Below are positions 5,379 to 5,478 of a stretch of 5,478 nt of DNA, one piece after another. The DNA is taken from the NCBI GenBank assembly GCA_030834765.1, contig JAUQXG010000145.1, forward strand, positions 1 to 5,478, given 5' to 3'. This DNA comes from Lutispora sp. Its GTDB lineage: Bacteria; Bacillota; Clostridia; Lutisporales; Lutisporaceae. The notes beneath the pieces were generated by a model, which made no database searches, had not been told where the DNA came from, and saw only the letters and a program-made list of their open reading frames with translations. Numbering within the stretch: position 1 is the stretch's first letter; each line of letters opens with the position of its first letter. Position numbers and translations under genes: made by a program.

Positions 5379-5478
5379 ATGATGAGATCAATGTTTTCTG
5401 GTGTATCAGGATTAAGGGCACACCAGATGAAAATGGATACCATAGGCAATAACATAGCTAATGTAAACACAGTTGGCT
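5379..5478 (+). CDS. flgE: Flagellar hook protein FlgE, N-terminus (3' end outside window)
   Basis: FlgE is the subunit that polymerises into the flagellar hook, the universal joint between rod and filament. Only the first 33 codons are present, and the frame is open to the end of the window. They read [16 protein letters not shown], followed by a Met-rich link and [12 protein letters not shown]. This is the N-terminal helix and [12 protein letters not shown] motif shared by rod and hook proteins (FlgB, FlgC, FlgE, FlgF, FlgG), which forms the D0 domain and carries the export signal. The motif alone does not separate FlgE from FlgF or FlgG. Position after fliK, flgD and the small operon gene makes FlgE by far the likeliest; the same-position gene was formerly labelled flgG in B. 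subtilis. The start is set by AGGAGGT 9 nt upstream. Confidence 0.88.
   Translation, partial: MMRSMFSGVSGLRAHQMKMDTIGNNIANVNTVG

Overview
This window is a stretch of a bacterial flagellar (fla/che-type) operon. All genes lie on the + strand. The DNA is A+T-rich, and most genes have strong Shine-Dalgarno sites of the AGGAGGT type. Gene order and protein sequences point to a motile member of the Firmicutes, most likely Clostridia; the species cannot be named from the sequence alone. No mobile element, CRISPR array, tRNA or rRNA is visible, and base and codon use look uniform throughout.

Layout: the 3' end of fliH (1-252), fliI (245-1570), fliJ (1581-2018), a membrane-anchored MotE/YlxF-like gene (2035-2733), fliK (2784-4244), flgD (4256-4885), a small conserved 'flagellar operon protein' gene (4911-5297), and the first 33 codons of flgE (5379 to the end of the window). 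Most junctions are tight: an 8-bp overlap for fliH/fliI and gaps of 10, 16, 11 and 25 nt elsewhere. The two larger gaps, 50 nt before fliK and 81 nt before flgE, each contain a possible RNA hairpin that starts at or before the upstream stop codon. I see no promoter or convincing terminator, so this reads as an internal piece of one long transcript.

How the genes work together: FliH, FliI and FliJ form the cytoplasmic ATPase complex that feeds the flagellar type III export gate. FliK is the exported hook-length ruler and substrate-specificity switch. FlgD is the hook scaffold cap, and FlgE is the hook subunit. The MotE/YlxF-like protein and the 128-residue protein before flgE are conserved companions whose roles in Gram-positive bacteria are poorly defined.

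Nothing here looks like an entirely new system. The observations most worth following are an ungapped internal duplication in the C-terminal half of FlgD, the unassigned 128-residue protein with an N-terminal H-x3-R-x3-R-type motif, a four-codon mini-ORF overlapping the fliK start at the best-spaced ATG, and the two intercistronic hairpins.
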